Assembly (NCBI RefSeq): GCF_016901225.1
Contig: NZ_JAFEUL010000001.1
Coordinates: forward strand, 1-64,000
From: Actibacterium sp. 188UL27-1
GTDB lineage: Bacteria; Pseudomonadota; Alphaproteobacteria; Rhodobacterales; Rhodobacteraceae
Reading direction: 5' to 3'
DNA: 64,000 nucleotides
Part shown: positions 26,457-38,402 of the stretch, piece by piece
Layout of the letters: the number at the start of each line of letters is the position of its first letter
Numbering within the stretch: position 1 is the stretch's first letter
Position numbers and translations under genes: made by a program
Notes under the pieces: model-generated
Seen by the model: the letters and a program-made list of their open reading frames with translations, nothing else
Told to the model about the DNA's origin: nothing
The model's database searches: none

Positions 26457-27806
26457 ATGTCTGGAATTCCTCACGACCATTATGAGCCTAAGACGGCTGG
26501 TGAGAAGTGGCTGCATAAGCGTCTCCCCATCGTTGGCTTGCTGGCCGATACGATCCTTATTCCAACACCCAAAAATCTGAATTGGATGTGGATCTGGGGC
26601 ATCGTGCTGACATTCTGTCTGGCGCTTCAGATCATCACAGGGATCATCCTGGTGATGCATTATACGCCCCATGTCGATCACGCCTTTGCCAGTGTTGAGC
26701 ACATCATGCGCAACGTGAATGGTGGTCATATGCTGCGGTATCTGCACCAAAACGGAGCGTCGCTATTCTTTATCGCGGTCTATCTGCACATCTTCCGTGG
26801 CCTCTATTACGGCTCCTACAAAGCCCCGCGCGAAGTTACCTGGATCATCGGCATGTTGATCTACCTGCTGATGATGGGCACCGCATTCATGGGCTATGTG
26901 CTGCCATGGGGCCAGATGTCATTCTGGGGTGCAACCGTGATCACCGGCCTGTTTGGCGCAATCCCCTTCATTGGTGAACCGATCCAGACATGGCTGCTTG
27001 GTGGACCGGCGGTTGATAACGCGACGCTGACGCGCTTCTTCTCGCTCCACTACCTGTTCCCGTTCATCATCGCGGGACTGGTCATCGTACATATCTGGGC
27101 CTTCCACACCACGGGCAACAACAACCCGACCGGCGTGGAAGTGCGCCGTGGCAGCAAGGAAGAGGCGGAGCGGGATACCCTGCCATTCTGGCCATACTTC
27201 GTGATGAAAGACCTATTCGCGTTAGGCCTGATCATGGTGGTGTTCTTTGCCATCGTCGGCTTCATGCCCAACTATCTGGGCCACCCCGATAACTATATCG
27301 AGGCGAACCCTCTGTCGACACCTGCTCACATCGTGCCCGAATGGTATTTCCTGCCCTTCTACGCGATCCTGCGCGCCTTCACCGCAGATGTTTGGCTTGT
27401 GCAGATCGTGCAGTTCTTAAGCTTTGGCATCATCGATGCGAAATTCTTCGGAGTGCTGGCCATGTTTGGTGCGATCGCCGTCATGGCTCTGGCACCGTGG
27501 CTCGATACATCGTCGGTCCGCTCCGGTCGGTATCGCCCGATGTTCAAATGGTGGTTTGCGCTGCTGGTTGTCGACTTCATCGCCCTGACTTGGCTTGGTG
27601 CCATGCCAGCGGAGGAGCCGTATGCCAGCTTGTCACTCATCGCGTCGGCCTATTGGTTTGCCTATTTCCTGGTGATCCTGCCCCTGCTCGGAGTGATCGA
27701 GAAACCGACACCGCAACCAGCTACGATCGAAGAAGACTTCAAGGCGCATTTGGCTGCCAAGGCGTCCTCGGCCAGTGGGTCCGCCGCGGCCACACCGGCT
27801 GAATAA
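26457..27806 (+). CDS. petB: cytochrome b of the bc1 complex
   Basis: Integral membrane subunit with haems bL and bH, 449 residues, and eight to nine transmembrane helices. Haem-ligating His pairs are seen in [29 protein letters not shown] and SLHYLFPFI / [11 protein letters not shown]. The Qo-site PEWY motif is present ([13 protein letters not shown]). The C-terminal Ala/Pro-rich tail is typical of the alphaproteobacterial type. AAAGGGAGAAAACCGC precedes the ATG. Confidence 0.98.
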   Translation: MSGIPHDHYEPKTAGEKWLHKRLPIVGLLADTILIPTPKNLNWMWIWGIVLTFCLALQIITGIILVMHYTPHVDHAFASVEHIMRNVNGGHMLRYLHQNGASLFFIAVYLHIFRGLYYGSYKAPREVTWIIGMLIYLLMMGTAFMGYVLPWGQMSFWGATVITGLFGAIPFIGEPIQTWLLGGPAVDNATLTRFFSLHYLFPFIIAGLVIVHIWAFHTTGNNNPTGVEVRRGSKEEAERDTLPFWPYFVMKDLFALGLIMVVFFAIVGFMPNYLGHPDNYIEANPLSTPAHIVPEWYFLPFYAILRAFTADVWLVQIVQFLSFGIIDAKFFGVLAMFGAIAVMALAPWLDTSSVRSGRYRPMFKWWFALLVVDFIALTWLGAMPAEEPYASLSLIASAYWFAYFLVILPLLGVIEKPTPQPATIEEDFKAHLAAKASSASGSAAATPAE

Positions 27807-27825
27807 AGAAAGGGAGCGTCTGATT

Positions 27826-28635
27826 ATGCTCAGGAACCTAACCTTAGCTGCGCTCACCAGTATCACCCTCGCGGGTGGTGCCTGGGCGGCCGGTGGCGAT
27901 GGCCATATTGACGATTACAGTTTTTCGTTCGAAGGACCGTTTGGCACCTTCGACCAGATGCAACTGCAACGTGGCCTTCAAGTCTATACCGAGATCTGTT
28001 CAAGCTGCCATGGTTTGAAATTCGTACCGATCCGGACGCTGGCCGATCCCGGCGGGCCACAACTGCCCGAAGATCAAGTGCGCGCCTATGCCGAGCTTTA
28101 TGAGGTGTGGGATCCCGAACTTCTGGACGGCGAGGGTGATTTTCGCGCCGCAAGGCCGACTGACCATTTCCCGGCATCCAGTATGTCGAACGCGCCTGAC
28201 CTGAGCCTCATGGCCAAAGCCCGCGCTGGCTTTCACGGCCCCTACGGTACCGGTATGGCACAGCTCTTTAAAGGCATGGGCGGACCGGAATACATCACAT
28301 CCCTGCTGGTCGGTTACACCGGCGAAGACAAGGAAGAGGCGGGTGTTGTCCTTTACGAAAACACCGCCTATCCCGGCGGCTGGATTGCGATGGCGCCACC
28401 GCTCTACGGAGATGATGTGGAATATGAGGACGGTGCCTCCGCCGAGCTTGAAGCGGTCGCACAGGACGTTTCCGCGTTTCTGATGTGGACGGCCGAACCA
28501 AAGATGATGGCGCGTAAGCAGACCGGTTTTGTGGCTGTGATCTTTCTCGGCATCCTGACTGTGCTGCTCTACCTGACCAACAAGCGTATCTGGGCGCCGG
28601 TCAAAACGCGCGCAAAGAGCACGCCGGCAGAATAA
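27826..28635 (+). CDS. petC: cytochrome c1
   Basis: Haem c subunit of the bc1 complex, 269 residues. The start is ATG 27826 after AGGGAG, giving a signal peptide ([21 protein letters not shown]). The haem motif is [24 protein letters not shown] follows, and a C-terminal helix ([18 protein letters not shown]) anchors it. It completes the petABC operon; a strong terminator follows. Confidence 0.97.
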   Translation: MLRNLTLAALTSITLAGGAWAAGGDGHIDDYSFSFEGPFGTFDQMQLQRGLQVYTEICSSCHGLKFVPIRTLADPGGPQLPEDQVRAYAELYEVWDPELLDGEGDFRAARPTDHFPASSMSNAPDLSLMAKARAGFHGPYGTGMAQLFKGMGGPEYITSLLVGYTGEDKEEAGVVLYENTAYPGGWIAMAPPLYGDDVEYEDGASAELEAVAQDVSAFLMWTAEPKMMARKQTGFVAVIFLGILTVLLYLTNKRIWAPVKTRAKSTPAE

Positions 28636-28660
28636 CTCGGCCAGCTGCTAGATTTTTATG

Positions 28661-28688
28661 AAAAGCGCGCCTTCGGGCGCGTTTTTTT
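28661..28688 (+). terminator. intrinsic terminator after petABC
   Basis: CGCGCC (28666-28671), TTCG loop, GGCGCG (28676-28681), followed by a run of seven T and preceded by A's. A classic rho-independent terminator 26 bases after the petC stop. Confidence 0.92.
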
Positions 28689-28806
28689 CATTATGTGTCA
28701 AAGAGTTCAGCGCGTCTTCCTGGTATACCACAGGATAATCGTGTAGGTTGCAGATATAGTCACAATTCAAACCGGAAAGGAGGCACCCCTTGGGGCAACC
28801 CGTATC

Positions 28807-28980
28807 TTGATCATTGCACTAGAGCTGTTTTTCATTTGGGCCGTTTACACACTCTACGGCCTCGCCACCGAAACGCCGCTGCCTGTCTGGGCTACCAGTT
28901 TTCTGGTCATCGCCACGGACCGCGCGACGGGTTTCATCACCGACAAAGCCAAAGCCCGACGACGGGACCTACCCGGGTAG
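28807..28980 (+). CDS. small membrane protein (57 aa), start codon doubtful
   Basis: A frame of 57 codons encodes a hydrophobic N-terminus (ILIIALELFFIWAVYTLYGL), a second hydrophobic stretch (LPVWATSFLVIATDR) and a basic C-terminus (DKAKARRR), typical of small two-helix membrane proteins of Rhodobacteraceae. The only standard start in frame is TTG at 28807, but the good ribosome site AGGAGG at 28779-28784 is about 22 bases away. Reading back in frame gives GATRILII after the ribosome site but no start codon, so the natural start may be damaged or unusual (for example CTT at 28789). Function unknown. Confidence 0.6.
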   Translation: MIIALELFFIWAVYTLYGLATETPLPVWATSFLVIATDRATGFITDKAKARRRDLPG

Positions 28981-29092
28981 ATCACGTTCTGCTTGTGTGT
29001 TGCCGTCCCGAAACTGGGATATTTTGACCTACAACACAGACTGTTCTGCCGCGCGCCTTGGCAATCTCCCGCCTGACCGCTAAGCGAAGACC

Positions 29093-30196
29093 ATGAGTTT
29101 TAACGCCTTTGGTCATCTGTTTCGCGTCACCACTTGGGGGGAGAGCCACGGCCCGGCTTTGGGGGCCACGGTCGATGGCTGTCCGCCGGGCGTGCCCCTG
29201 ACCGAGGCTGACATTCAAACCTGGCTCGACAAGCGCAAACCCGGCCAGAACCGCTATACGACCCAAAGACGGGAAGCCGACGCGGTGGAGATCCTGTCTG
29301 GCGTCTTTGAGGGTCAGACGACCGGCACGCCGATCCAGTTGATGATCCGCAACACAGACCAGCGGTCCAAGGATTATGGCGGTATTGCCCAAACCTTTCG
29401 CCCCGGCCACGCAGATATCACCTACTGGCAGAAATACGGGATCCGCGACTATCGTGGCGGCGGCAGGTCATCGGCCCGGGAAACCGCGGCGCGTGTAGCA
29501 GCTGGTGGCGTCGCGCGTGCCGCACTGGCACAATTGGCGCCAGAATTGCAGATCAAAGGCTATATGGTCCAGATGGGCCCCCATAGCATTGATCGCGCGC
29601 GCTTCGACTGGACCGAAATCGACCAGAACCCGTTCTGGACGCCCGACCCCCAAGCGGCCGAAGATTGGGCGACCTATCTGGACGGATTGCGCAAATCCGG
29701 ATCCTCCGTCGGTGCGATGATCGAGGTCTCGGCCCGAGCTGTACCTGTGGGCCTTGGCGCGCCGATCTATGCCAAACTGGATACGGATATCGCTGCGGGC
29801 CTGATGTCGATCAACGCCGTGAAGGGCGTTGAGATCGGCGAAGGCATGCAGGCCGCTGTGTTAACCGGAGAAGCCAATGCCGACGAGATCACGATGGGCG
29901 AGGACGGTCCGATTTACAGCTCGAACCATGCCGGTGGCATCCTGGGGGGCATTTCCACGGGTCAGGACATCGTGGCACGGTTCGCGGTAAAGCCGACCTC
30001 GTCCATTCTGACCCCCCGTGCGTCGATCACCAAATCCGGCGAGACGACCGAGGTGGTCACAAAAGGCCGCCATGACCCTTGCGTGGGTATTCGCGCGGTC
30101 CCCGTCGGGGAGGCGATGGTGGCCTGTACGCTGCTGGATCACCTCTTGTTGCATCGTGGCCAGGTGGGCGACGGTATCAAAGGCAGGATCGGCTAA
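29093..30196 (+). CDS. aroC: chorismate synthase
   Basis: Last common step of aromatic amino-acid biosynthesis, making chorismate from EPSP with reduced FMN. The 367-residue protein starts at ATG 29093 with [20 protein letters not shown] and contains [48 protein letters not shown], and the conserved [15 protein letters not shown] and [17 protein letters not shown]. Length is standard. It is the only gene on this strand between the small membrane protein and the convergent winged-helix gene. Confidence 0.98.
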   Translation: MSFNAFGHLFRVTTWGESHGPALGATVDGCPPGVPLTEADIQTWLDKRKPGQNRYTTQRREADAVEILSGVFEGQTTGTPIQLMIRNTDQRSKDYGGIAQTFRPGHADITYWQKYGIRDYRGGGRSSARETAARVAAGGVARAALAQLAPELQIKGYMVQMGPHSIDRARFDWTEIDQNPFWTPDPQAAEDWATYLDGLRKSGSSVGAMIEVSARAVPVGLGAPIYAKLDTDIAAGLMSINAVKGVEIGEGMQAAVLTGEANADEITMGEDGPIYSSNHAGGILGGISTGQDIVARFAVKPTSSILTPRASITKSGETTEVVTKGRHDPCVGIRAVPVGEAMVACTLLDHLLLHRGQVGDGIKGRIG

Positions 30197-30286
30197 CAAC
30201 AAGGCGGGCATCCTGACCGGCCAAGCTTGCGTCGAATACTTGTCTTGCGATTAACGCAGCGATCGGTGCGTATGTATGGTTTGTGT

Positions 30287-30315
30287 ATGTAATATGTACG
30301 CTGTGCATATTACAT
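30287..30315. promoter_or_regulatory. perfect 10-bp inverted repeat between convergent genes
   Basis: ATGTAATATG (30287-30296), spacer TACGCTGTG, CATATTACAT (30306-30315). AT-rich arms in a GC-rich genome, located 90 bases after aroC and just after the end of the convergent winged-helix gene. No T-run follows, so it is not a classic terminator; it may be a protein-binding site or a bidirectional transcription-end hairpin. Confidence 0.55.
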
Positions 30316-30326
30316 GCGCCGGGGGG

Positions 30327-31031
30327 TCAGACCATGCGAATGACGGCCTTGTCGATGGCCAGGACATAGCCGCGCCGGGCAATATTCTTGACCAACATTT
30401 CGCTGACCATCTGATTGCCCAAGGCATCGCGCAGGCGCTTGATCCGGGTGGCGCCAGCAGCTTCGTCACAGTCTTCCGAAGACCGGCCGGAAATCACACT
30501 CTCGATTTCGGATCCACTCAGCACGTCTTCATCCATGCGTGCCTCGGCCAGAACCGACAGCGTCTCAATCGCGGCTTCGGTCAGTTTGAATTCCATGTTG
30601 TTAAGATAGACGGCCCGCTCTTCCCGGCTGATAATCAGGGAGGTGACCTGGAGGCCAGCGCGCTCAATCTCTTCCATGCGGCGGTTCAAGGCGATGATCG
30701 TGACCAGGAACACTAGGCTCGCAATCAAAAGCGCGCTGGAAAAGACCAACAACACAAATATTACCACCCTATAGCTGGACAGCACACCGGAAAACGAGGT
30801 GCCGCTTTCAGCCAGGATTTCCAGCAACTTTATCTCGGCGTTCGAGGTCAGGTTGTCATTTTCGACAAAGATCCGCTCTACCTTCGTGTTGAAGGCATTG
30901 GCATCGGGCAGGTTCAAAAACAAAAACAGCGCCGCCGTCAGCAAAATCACCACGATGGCGATCATCCCGACAATAACGACCCGGTTGCCCGACCTGCGGG
31001 TATCAGTAACGGAGGTAGAAGCTTCCTGCAC
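30327..31031 (-). CDS. membrane protein with C-terminal winged helix-turn-helix
   Basis: A 234-residue protein with two membrane helices (VVIVGMIAIVVILLTAALF and VVIFVLLVFSSALLIASLV), a segment between them that probably lies in the periplasm, and a C-terminal OmpR-type winged helix (MEFKLTEAAIETLSVLAE, ATRIKRLRDALG, NIARRGYVLAI) facing the cytosol. The order is inverted relative to ToxR/CadC, where the DNA-binding domain is N-terminal. GTG 31031 is preferred because GGAAAGG precedes it; longer starts have no ribosome site. It overlaps the end of the secreted-protein gene by 29 bases. It may sense an envelope signal, perhaps with the neighbouring exported protein. Confidence 0.75.
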   Translation of the reverse strand: MQEASTSVTDTRRSGNRVVIVGMIAIVVILLTAALFLFLNLPDANAFNTKVERIFVENDNLTSNAEIKLLEILAESGTSFSGVLSSYRVVIFVLLVFSSALLIASLVFLVTIIALNRRMEEIERAGLQVTSLIISREERAVYLNNMEFKLTEAAIETLSVLAEARMDEDVLSGSEIESVISGRSSEDCDEAAGATRIKRLRDALGNQMVSEMLVKNIARRGYVLAIDKAVIRMV

Positions 31032-31290
31032 TCTGGCGCCTTTCCTGCAGACCCGCATCGTCAAAGACCGACAAAACATTCAACAACGTCCAGCCCTCGC
31101 CTGCAATCCGCCGGGCGATTTCGTTCGCTGCGGCGCGGGCCGAACACTGTCCGCTCAGTTGGATGACCCCGTAATGCAGGCGCAACGGGTTGTCGCGCTT
31201 GGCCTTGTAGTCGGCATAGCAGGCAGCATGGGCCGGGCCTGCCAGCAGAATGGCGCCCAGAAGTGCCAGGATTTTGAGTGTCTGTATCAT
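31003..31290 (-). CDS. small exported protein, unknown
   Basis: A 95-residue protein with a signal peptide (MIQTLKILALLGAILLAGPAHA). The mature part, about 73 residues with two Cys, has CYADYKAKRDNPLRLHYGVIQL, GWTLLNVLSVFDDAGLQERR and a C-terminal SFYLRY. A fixed pattern of this kind is seen in Rhodobacteraceae proteins of unknown role. It lies directly upstream of, and overlapping, the membrane winged-helix gene, so the two are likely one unit: a periplasmic sensor or ligand and a membrane regulator is one hypothesis. Confidence 0.75.
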   Translation of the reverse strand: MIQTLKILALLGAILLAGPAHAACYADYKAKRDNPLRLHYGVIQLSGQCSARAAANEIARRIAGEGWTLLNVLSVFDDAGLQERRQSAGSFYLRY

Positions 31291-31317
31291 GGGACCGACA
31301 ATGGCCAGATGTCGCCG

Positions 31318-31363
31318 GATATTCAATAACTGCGGGGCTTTGGCCCGCGTGATATTCGATAAC
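31318..31363. promoter_or_regulatory. direct repeats GATATTCRATAAC
   Basis: GATATTCAATAAC (31318-31330) and GATATTCGATAAC (31351-31363) match at 12 of 13 positions and are spaced exactly 33 bases start to start, about three helical turns. They sit between the divergent exported-protein genes at 31290 (minus) and 31460 (plus), where a dimeric regulator could control both. Confidence 0.5.
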
Positions 31364-31459
31364 ACCGCGCCGTAATTGCCTGTCACAGGTGGCACGACCC
31401 ATCCTCTGTCCATCGCAACCGGCCTCATTCGGCCCGACTGTCCCCACGGAGGATGCCCC

Positions 31460-31930
31460 ATGATTAAGTTCTTTACCGCAAGCATATTTGCCATCGCCCT
31501 CACCCTGACCTCGTTGGTACCTTCGCCGGTGCAAGCCCGAGATCGGGATGACGTGGCGCGCCTGGTGATCGGTGCCGCTGCCTTGGCGATCATTGCCAAA
31601 AGCATTGATGACAAGCGCAAGCGTGACAAGAAACGCGAAAAGGCCAAGCGCGCGAAAAAGCGTAGCCACGCCCAGGTTCCCGTGGTTCGGGGCACACCGC
31701 GACGCCATGGTGGACATAATGCGATTGCGACCATTCCCGGCTCATGCGAGCGGATCATAGATACCCGCAACGGGCCGCGCCGGTTCTTTGGCCGCCCTTG
31801 TCTGGACCGCACGGGTTTCAGCGGACGGCTTCCGCAAACCTGCTTGCGCACCCTGGATCTGCCGCGCCGGACTGTGGCGGCCTATGGCAAGCGCTGCCTG
31901 CTGAACCGGGGCGTGCGTATTCGCGGATAA
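31460..31930 (+). CDS. small exported, basic protein of unknown function
   Basis: A 156-residue protein with signal peptide (MIKFFTASIFAIALTLTSLV, then SPVQA). Next comes a hydrophobic helix (LVIGAAALAIIAKSI) and a very basic coil (KRKRDKKREKAKRAKKR), then a Cys-containing C-terminal domain (SCERIIDTRNGPRRFFGRPC, PQTCLRTLD, AYGKRCLL) with four Cys that could form two disulfides. GGAGGATGCCCC precedes the ATG. Similar proteins recur in Rhodobacteraceae; function unknown. Divergent from the secreted/winged-helix pair. Confidence 0.8.
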   Translation: MIKFFTASIFAIALTLTSLVPSPVQARDRDDVARLVIGAAALAIIAKSIDDKRKRDKKREKAKRAKKRSHAQVPVVRGTPRRHGGHNAIATIPGSCERIIDTRNGPRRFFGRPCLDRTGFSGRLPQTCLRTLDLPRRTVAAYGKRCLLNRGVRIRG

Positions 31931-32040
31931 CCAGTTGAGGCAGGATGGCGCATCGGCTCTTTGAGATCCTTTGGCGATGCGCACCTGTCGGCAGCGGGGC
32001 ACCTGATGTGATCCCCACACACCAGCACCGGGTGCCCCAG

Positions 32041-32074
32041 GGGGCGGGAGGATTTGGCCCTCCCGCCCCTTTTT
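32041..32074 (+). terminator. intrinsic terminator
   Basis: GGGGCGGGAGG (32041-32051), loop ATTTGGC, CCTCCCGCCCC (32059-32069), then TTTTT. It is 110 bases after the basic exported protein gene and 38 bases before rnhB. Confidence 0.9.
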
Positions 32075-32111
32075 CGTTGCAGGCCTGGGCTGGTCCTGCT
32101 TTGACTTCGGG

Positions 32112-32745
32112 ATGCGATCTGTCCCTGATTTCCAATTCGAGACCCAGTTGTTGGAGCGCGGCCTGACCCACATTGCCGGGGTTGACGAGGTCGGGCGGGG
32201 ACCATTGGCTGGCCCGGTCACGGCCGCGGCCGTGATCCTGGACCCAAACGCGGTCCCAGACGGTTTGAATGACAGCAAGCAATTGACGGCCCGGCGGCGG
32301 GAGGCGCTGGCGGAGCAACTACATGAGAGTGCGCAGGTCAGCATCGTCCATGTGGGGGTCGCGGATATCGAGGTCCTCAACATCCTTAATGCGGCGCAAA
32401 AGGCGATGGCCTTGGCCGTGGCGGGGTTGGCGCGGCCGGCCTGTCACGCATTGATCGATGGAAACCGTGTGCCTGGCGATCTGGTATGTCCCGCAACACC
32501 GCTGGTCAAAGGTGATACGCGCAGCCTGTCTATTTCCGCGGCGTCCATCGTGGCGAAAGTGGCCCGTGACCGGATCATGGTGGATTTGGCGCAACAGCAT
32601 CCCGGCTATGGCTGGGAGAGCAACATGGGCTATCCCACAGCTGTGCATTTAAAGGCACTGCAAGACCTTGGGATCACCCCACATCATAGACGTTCCTTTG
32701 CACCAGTCCGCAATATCTTGTGGCAAGAAAAAAGTCCAAGTTATT

Positions 32746-32747
<2 letters not shown>
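32112..32747 (+). CDS. rnhB: ribonuclease HII
   Basis: Removes RNA from RNA-DNA hybrids and single ribonucleotides in DNA. The 211-residue protein has the signature GVDEVGRGPLAGPV (catalytic Asp, Glu, Gly-Arg-Gly), DSKQLTARRREAL, HALIDGNRVP and ISAASIVAKVARDRIM. It is followed by ccrM 87 bases later on the same strand; the pairing of rnhB and ccrM is common in alphaproteobacteria. The stop TGA overlaps a GATTC site. Confidence 0.96.
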
Positions 32748-33950
<1,203 letters not shown>

Positions 33951-34002
33951 CACAGAGGTTACCGCCCGTGCCTGTGGCCCCTGCTGCCGCGGCACATACC
34001 TT

Positions 34003-34032
34003 GCCCCGCCCGTCAAACGGCGGGGCTTTTTT
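34003..34032 (+). terminator. intrinsic terminator after ccrM
   Basis: GCCCCGCC (34003-34010), loop CGTCAAAC, GGCGGGGC (34019-34026), then six T. It lies 52 bases after the ccrM stop. Confidence 0.9.
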
Positions 34033-34052
34033 CGGGCCGGTAGTGCTCCCGC

Positions 34053-34089
34053 CAGCCGGGGTGGCGCAGCAAGCTGCGACCCCCGGCTG
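34053..34089. other. long GC-rich hairpin in intergenic region
   Basis: CAGCCGGGG (34053-34061) pairs with CCCCGGCTG (34081-34089), and an inner CGCAGC (34065-34070) pairs with GCTGCG (34073-34078) around an AA turn. A 37-base, nearly continuous cruciform just after the ccrM terminator and 150 bases before the dienoyl-CoA reductase gene. No U-tract. It may be a small RNA, a decayed repeat, or a second transcription end. Bases 34090-34230 show nothing else. Confidence 0.5.
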
Positions 34090-34230
34090 TTGGGCCGGGC
34101 CGCGCTGGCGCGCGGTTGCCTCCGGCGGGGATATTTTGGAACACATAACGGGAGGGGCGGGTGTGCTGGACTGACGTGGCGTCCTGCGTGACTTGGGGAG
34201 GTATCCTGCGCATGAGTGACGTAAACGTAA

Positions 34231-36270
<2,040 letters not shown>

Positions 36271-36457
36271 CCAACGTTTGTTGACCTTTGCTGATCGACA
36301 GGTCGATGGGAGGTAACGGGCATGGCACGATCCTGCCGACTGCATCGGTCTTGCCGACAATCCATGCCATAACCCCGATATTGTCTGTGCAATGGCGCAA
36401 TCCTGCCCGAATTGTCCCGCATATGCGATCACGGAGATACTTGAGGAAGGGAACGGA

Positions 36458-37363
36458 ATGGATCGTCTCACCGAGATGGAGGCATTCGCCACGGTCGTTG
36501 ACCAAGGTGGTTTTACCGATGCGGCTAAGAAGATGGGTATCTCGAAGTCGGCTGTCTCCAAGCATGTCTCATCGCTTGAGGCGCGACTTGGAGCACGGTT
36601 GCTGAACCGTACGACCCGCCGGGTCAGCCCGACCGAGATTGGGCTGGCCTATTACGACCGCGCCCGCCGCGTGCTGAACGATGCTGGTGAAGCCGATGCG
36701 CTGGTCACCTCGATGCAGTCTGCGCCATCGGGCCTGCTGCGGATCAGTGTGGCAACGGATTTTGGCGTGAACCATTTGTCGCCTGTGCTGGGCGACTTCC
36801 TGGCGGAATTCCCGGATATCACCGTGAATATGGTGCTGAACAATCGCTACGTTGAACTGATCTCCGAAGGGTTCGACATGGCCATTCGCGTCGGTGATCT
36901 GGAAGACAGCACCTTGCGGGCCCGCAAGCTGACCGAGACGTCGAAACGGATGATTGCGGCCCCGGCCTATTTCGAGAAATACGGCCGTCCTGAAAAGATT
37001 GACGACCTGAACGAGCACAAGCTGCTGCACTATTCCAACCAGTCGTCGGGCAATGTCTGGAAGCTGACCGCACCCTCGGGCGAGAAGCGGCAGGTGCGCA
37101 CGGCTGGCTGGTTGACCGTGAATGACGGTCAGTCCCTGCTGAACGCCGCTGTGTCCGGTTTGGGCATCGCCTATCTGCCGAATTACCTTTACGCGGATGC
37201 TCTGGCACAGGGAACGGTCGAAGAAGCCATTCCCGATCTACCGGTTGAGATGCTGGGCATCTATGCTGTTTACCCGCCCGGGCGGTTCACACAGCCCAAG
37301 GTGCGCGCCTTCATCGATTTCCTGGTCGAGGCGTTCAATGGAAAAGGCCCGACCTCCTGGTAG
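36458..37363 (+). CDS. LysR family transcriptional regulator
   Basis: A 301-residue LTTR. The helix-turn-helix is at residues 17-40 (GFTDAAKKMGISKSAVSKHV, SSLEARLGARLLNRTTR), followed by the substrate-binding half (GLLRISVATDFGVNHLSPVL, YVELISEGFDMAIRVGDL). It resembles the DsdC/CrgA-type LTTR subgroup. The ATG at 36458 has GGAAGGGAACGG before it. The fadH gene lies upstream on the same strand with 187 bases between, and could be its target, although LTTRs more often regulate a divergent gene. Confidence 0.95.
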   Translation: MDRLTEMEAFATVVDQGGFTDAAKKMGISKSAVSKHVSSLEARLGARLLNRTTRRVSPTEIGLAYYDRARRVLNDAGEADALVTSMQSAPSGLLRISVATDFGVNHLSPVLGDFLAEFPDITVNMVLNNRYVELISEGFDMAIRVGDLEDSTLRARKLTETSKRMIAAPAYFEKYGRPEKIDDLNEHKLLHYSNQSSGNVWKLTAPSGEKRQVRTAGWLTVNDGQSLLNAAVSGLGIAYLPNYLYADALAQGTVEEAIPDLPVEMLGIYAVYPPGRFTQPKVRAFIDFLVEAFNGKGPTSW

Positions 37364-37385
37364 GGCCCCGACATTTCATGACGCG

Positions 37386-37413
37386 AAGCCGCAGCATCAG
37401 CTGCGGCTTATTT
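37386..37413. terminator. bidirectional terminator
   Basis: AAGCCGCAGC (37386-37395), ATCA loop, GCTGCGGCTT (37400-37409), then ATTTC on this strand and a T-run in the other direction context. It lies between the LysR stop and the convergent ompA-like gene. Confidence 0.82.
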
Positions 37414-37430
37414 CATTAGATCCGCTCGAA

Positions 37431-38402
37431 TTATTCCGTCGAACTCAGGATGACCTCGACCCGGCGGTTCTGGGTGCGTCCCGCTTCGGTCAGGTTGGTC
37501 GTCAGGGGGGCCAGAAAACCGACCCCCTCGGCTTTCACCTGATCCGACGGCACACCAAAGCTGTCCACCAGGCGCTGGCTCACGGAACTGGCGCGTTTCT
37601 TGGAAAGCGCGATGTTGCCCGCCAGGGACCCTTCGGCATCGGTGTGACCAACAAGGACAATGCTGCGCTTGGGGTTTGCCAGCAGATAGGTGGCCAACAG
37701 ATCGAGCGAGGCGAAATCCTGTTGCCCCAGATCGGCAGAGCCGGTGTTGAATGTCAGATCGTTCAAAACGGCGCGGCCGCTTTGTTCCAGCGCGTTGATC
37801 AGCGGCTTGTCATTTCCGATCACGATGCTGCGGGTGGGTGCTGTCGGGATCGGCGCAGTTGCATCGGGGTTCTTGGTGGAGGTCACCACCTTCTCATCCC
37901 CGGGCAGGGCAGGGCCGACGCGGGTTAGTTGGACAAACCCCTTGGCGCTGGATCGACTGACCATCAGGCTGACAAATTCGGCGGTTTTGCCCGTGCCGCG
38001 TTGGGCGGACAGAAACCGGTAATCGCCAAGATCCACATGCATGTCAGGCTCTGCCATGACCTGGGTTGCATAACGGAAATCAAAGCCGCCACATCGGCGC
38101 GCCTCGCATTCGAACAAAATATCGAAGTCCAGGTCAACAAGCTGCGCCCGTAGCGGTGCCAGGATCTGCAAGGTCGTCACGCCGGGTGCCGCCATCTGCC
38201 AGGCTTGCCGCTGAACTTCACCCTCTACCCGGACGGCGGGCACCTTGTCGCCCGCGAATGCACCGGTTGGCAGTTGGTAGCTGCCGAGGGGAGTCATCTC
38301 TTTGGCCACTTGCCGGGCCGAACCCGGAAAGTCCAGGGTCAGCGCATGAGCAGCGCTACCAACCGCGAGAGCGGCGCAAATGAGGCTGGATCGACAGATC
38401 AT
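37431..38402 (-). CDS. OmpA family (peptidoglycan-associating) outer-membrane protein
   Basis: A 323-residue exported protein: signal peptide MICRSSLICAALAVGSAAHA, an N-terminal domain unique to Rhodobacteraceae (about 22-180, with VDLGDYRFLSAQRGTGKTAE), a Pro/Thr linker near 180-200, and the C-terminal OmpA domain (LNDLTFNTGSADLGQQDFAS, RSIVLVGHTDAEGSLAGNIA, LSKKRASSVSQRLVDS) that binds peptidoglycan. The stop codon has a close terminator. It is last in a four-gene run and overlaps the AhpD-like gene by four bases. Confidence 0.9.
   Translation of the reverse strand: MICRSSLICAALAVGSAAHALTLDFPGSARQVAKEMTPLGSYQLPTGAFAGDKVPAVRVEGEVQRQAWQMAAPGVTTLQILAPLRAQLVDLDFDILFECEARRCGGFDFRYATQVMAEPDMHVDLGDYRFLSAQRGTGKTAEFVSLMVSRSSAKGFVQLTRVGPALPGDEKVVTSTKNPDATAPIPTAPTRSIVIGNDKPLINALEQSGRAVLNDLTFNTGSADLGQQDFASLDLLATYLLANPKRSIVLVGHTDAEGSLAGNIALSKKRASSVSQRLVDSFGVPSDQVKAEGVGFLAPLTTNLTEAGRTQNRRVEVILSSTE

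Noticed and set aside
28695..29027. Plus-strand frame of 110 codons across the petC-aroC spacer
   Set aside because: It lies in a different frame from the hydrophobic small membrane protein and has no family pattern.
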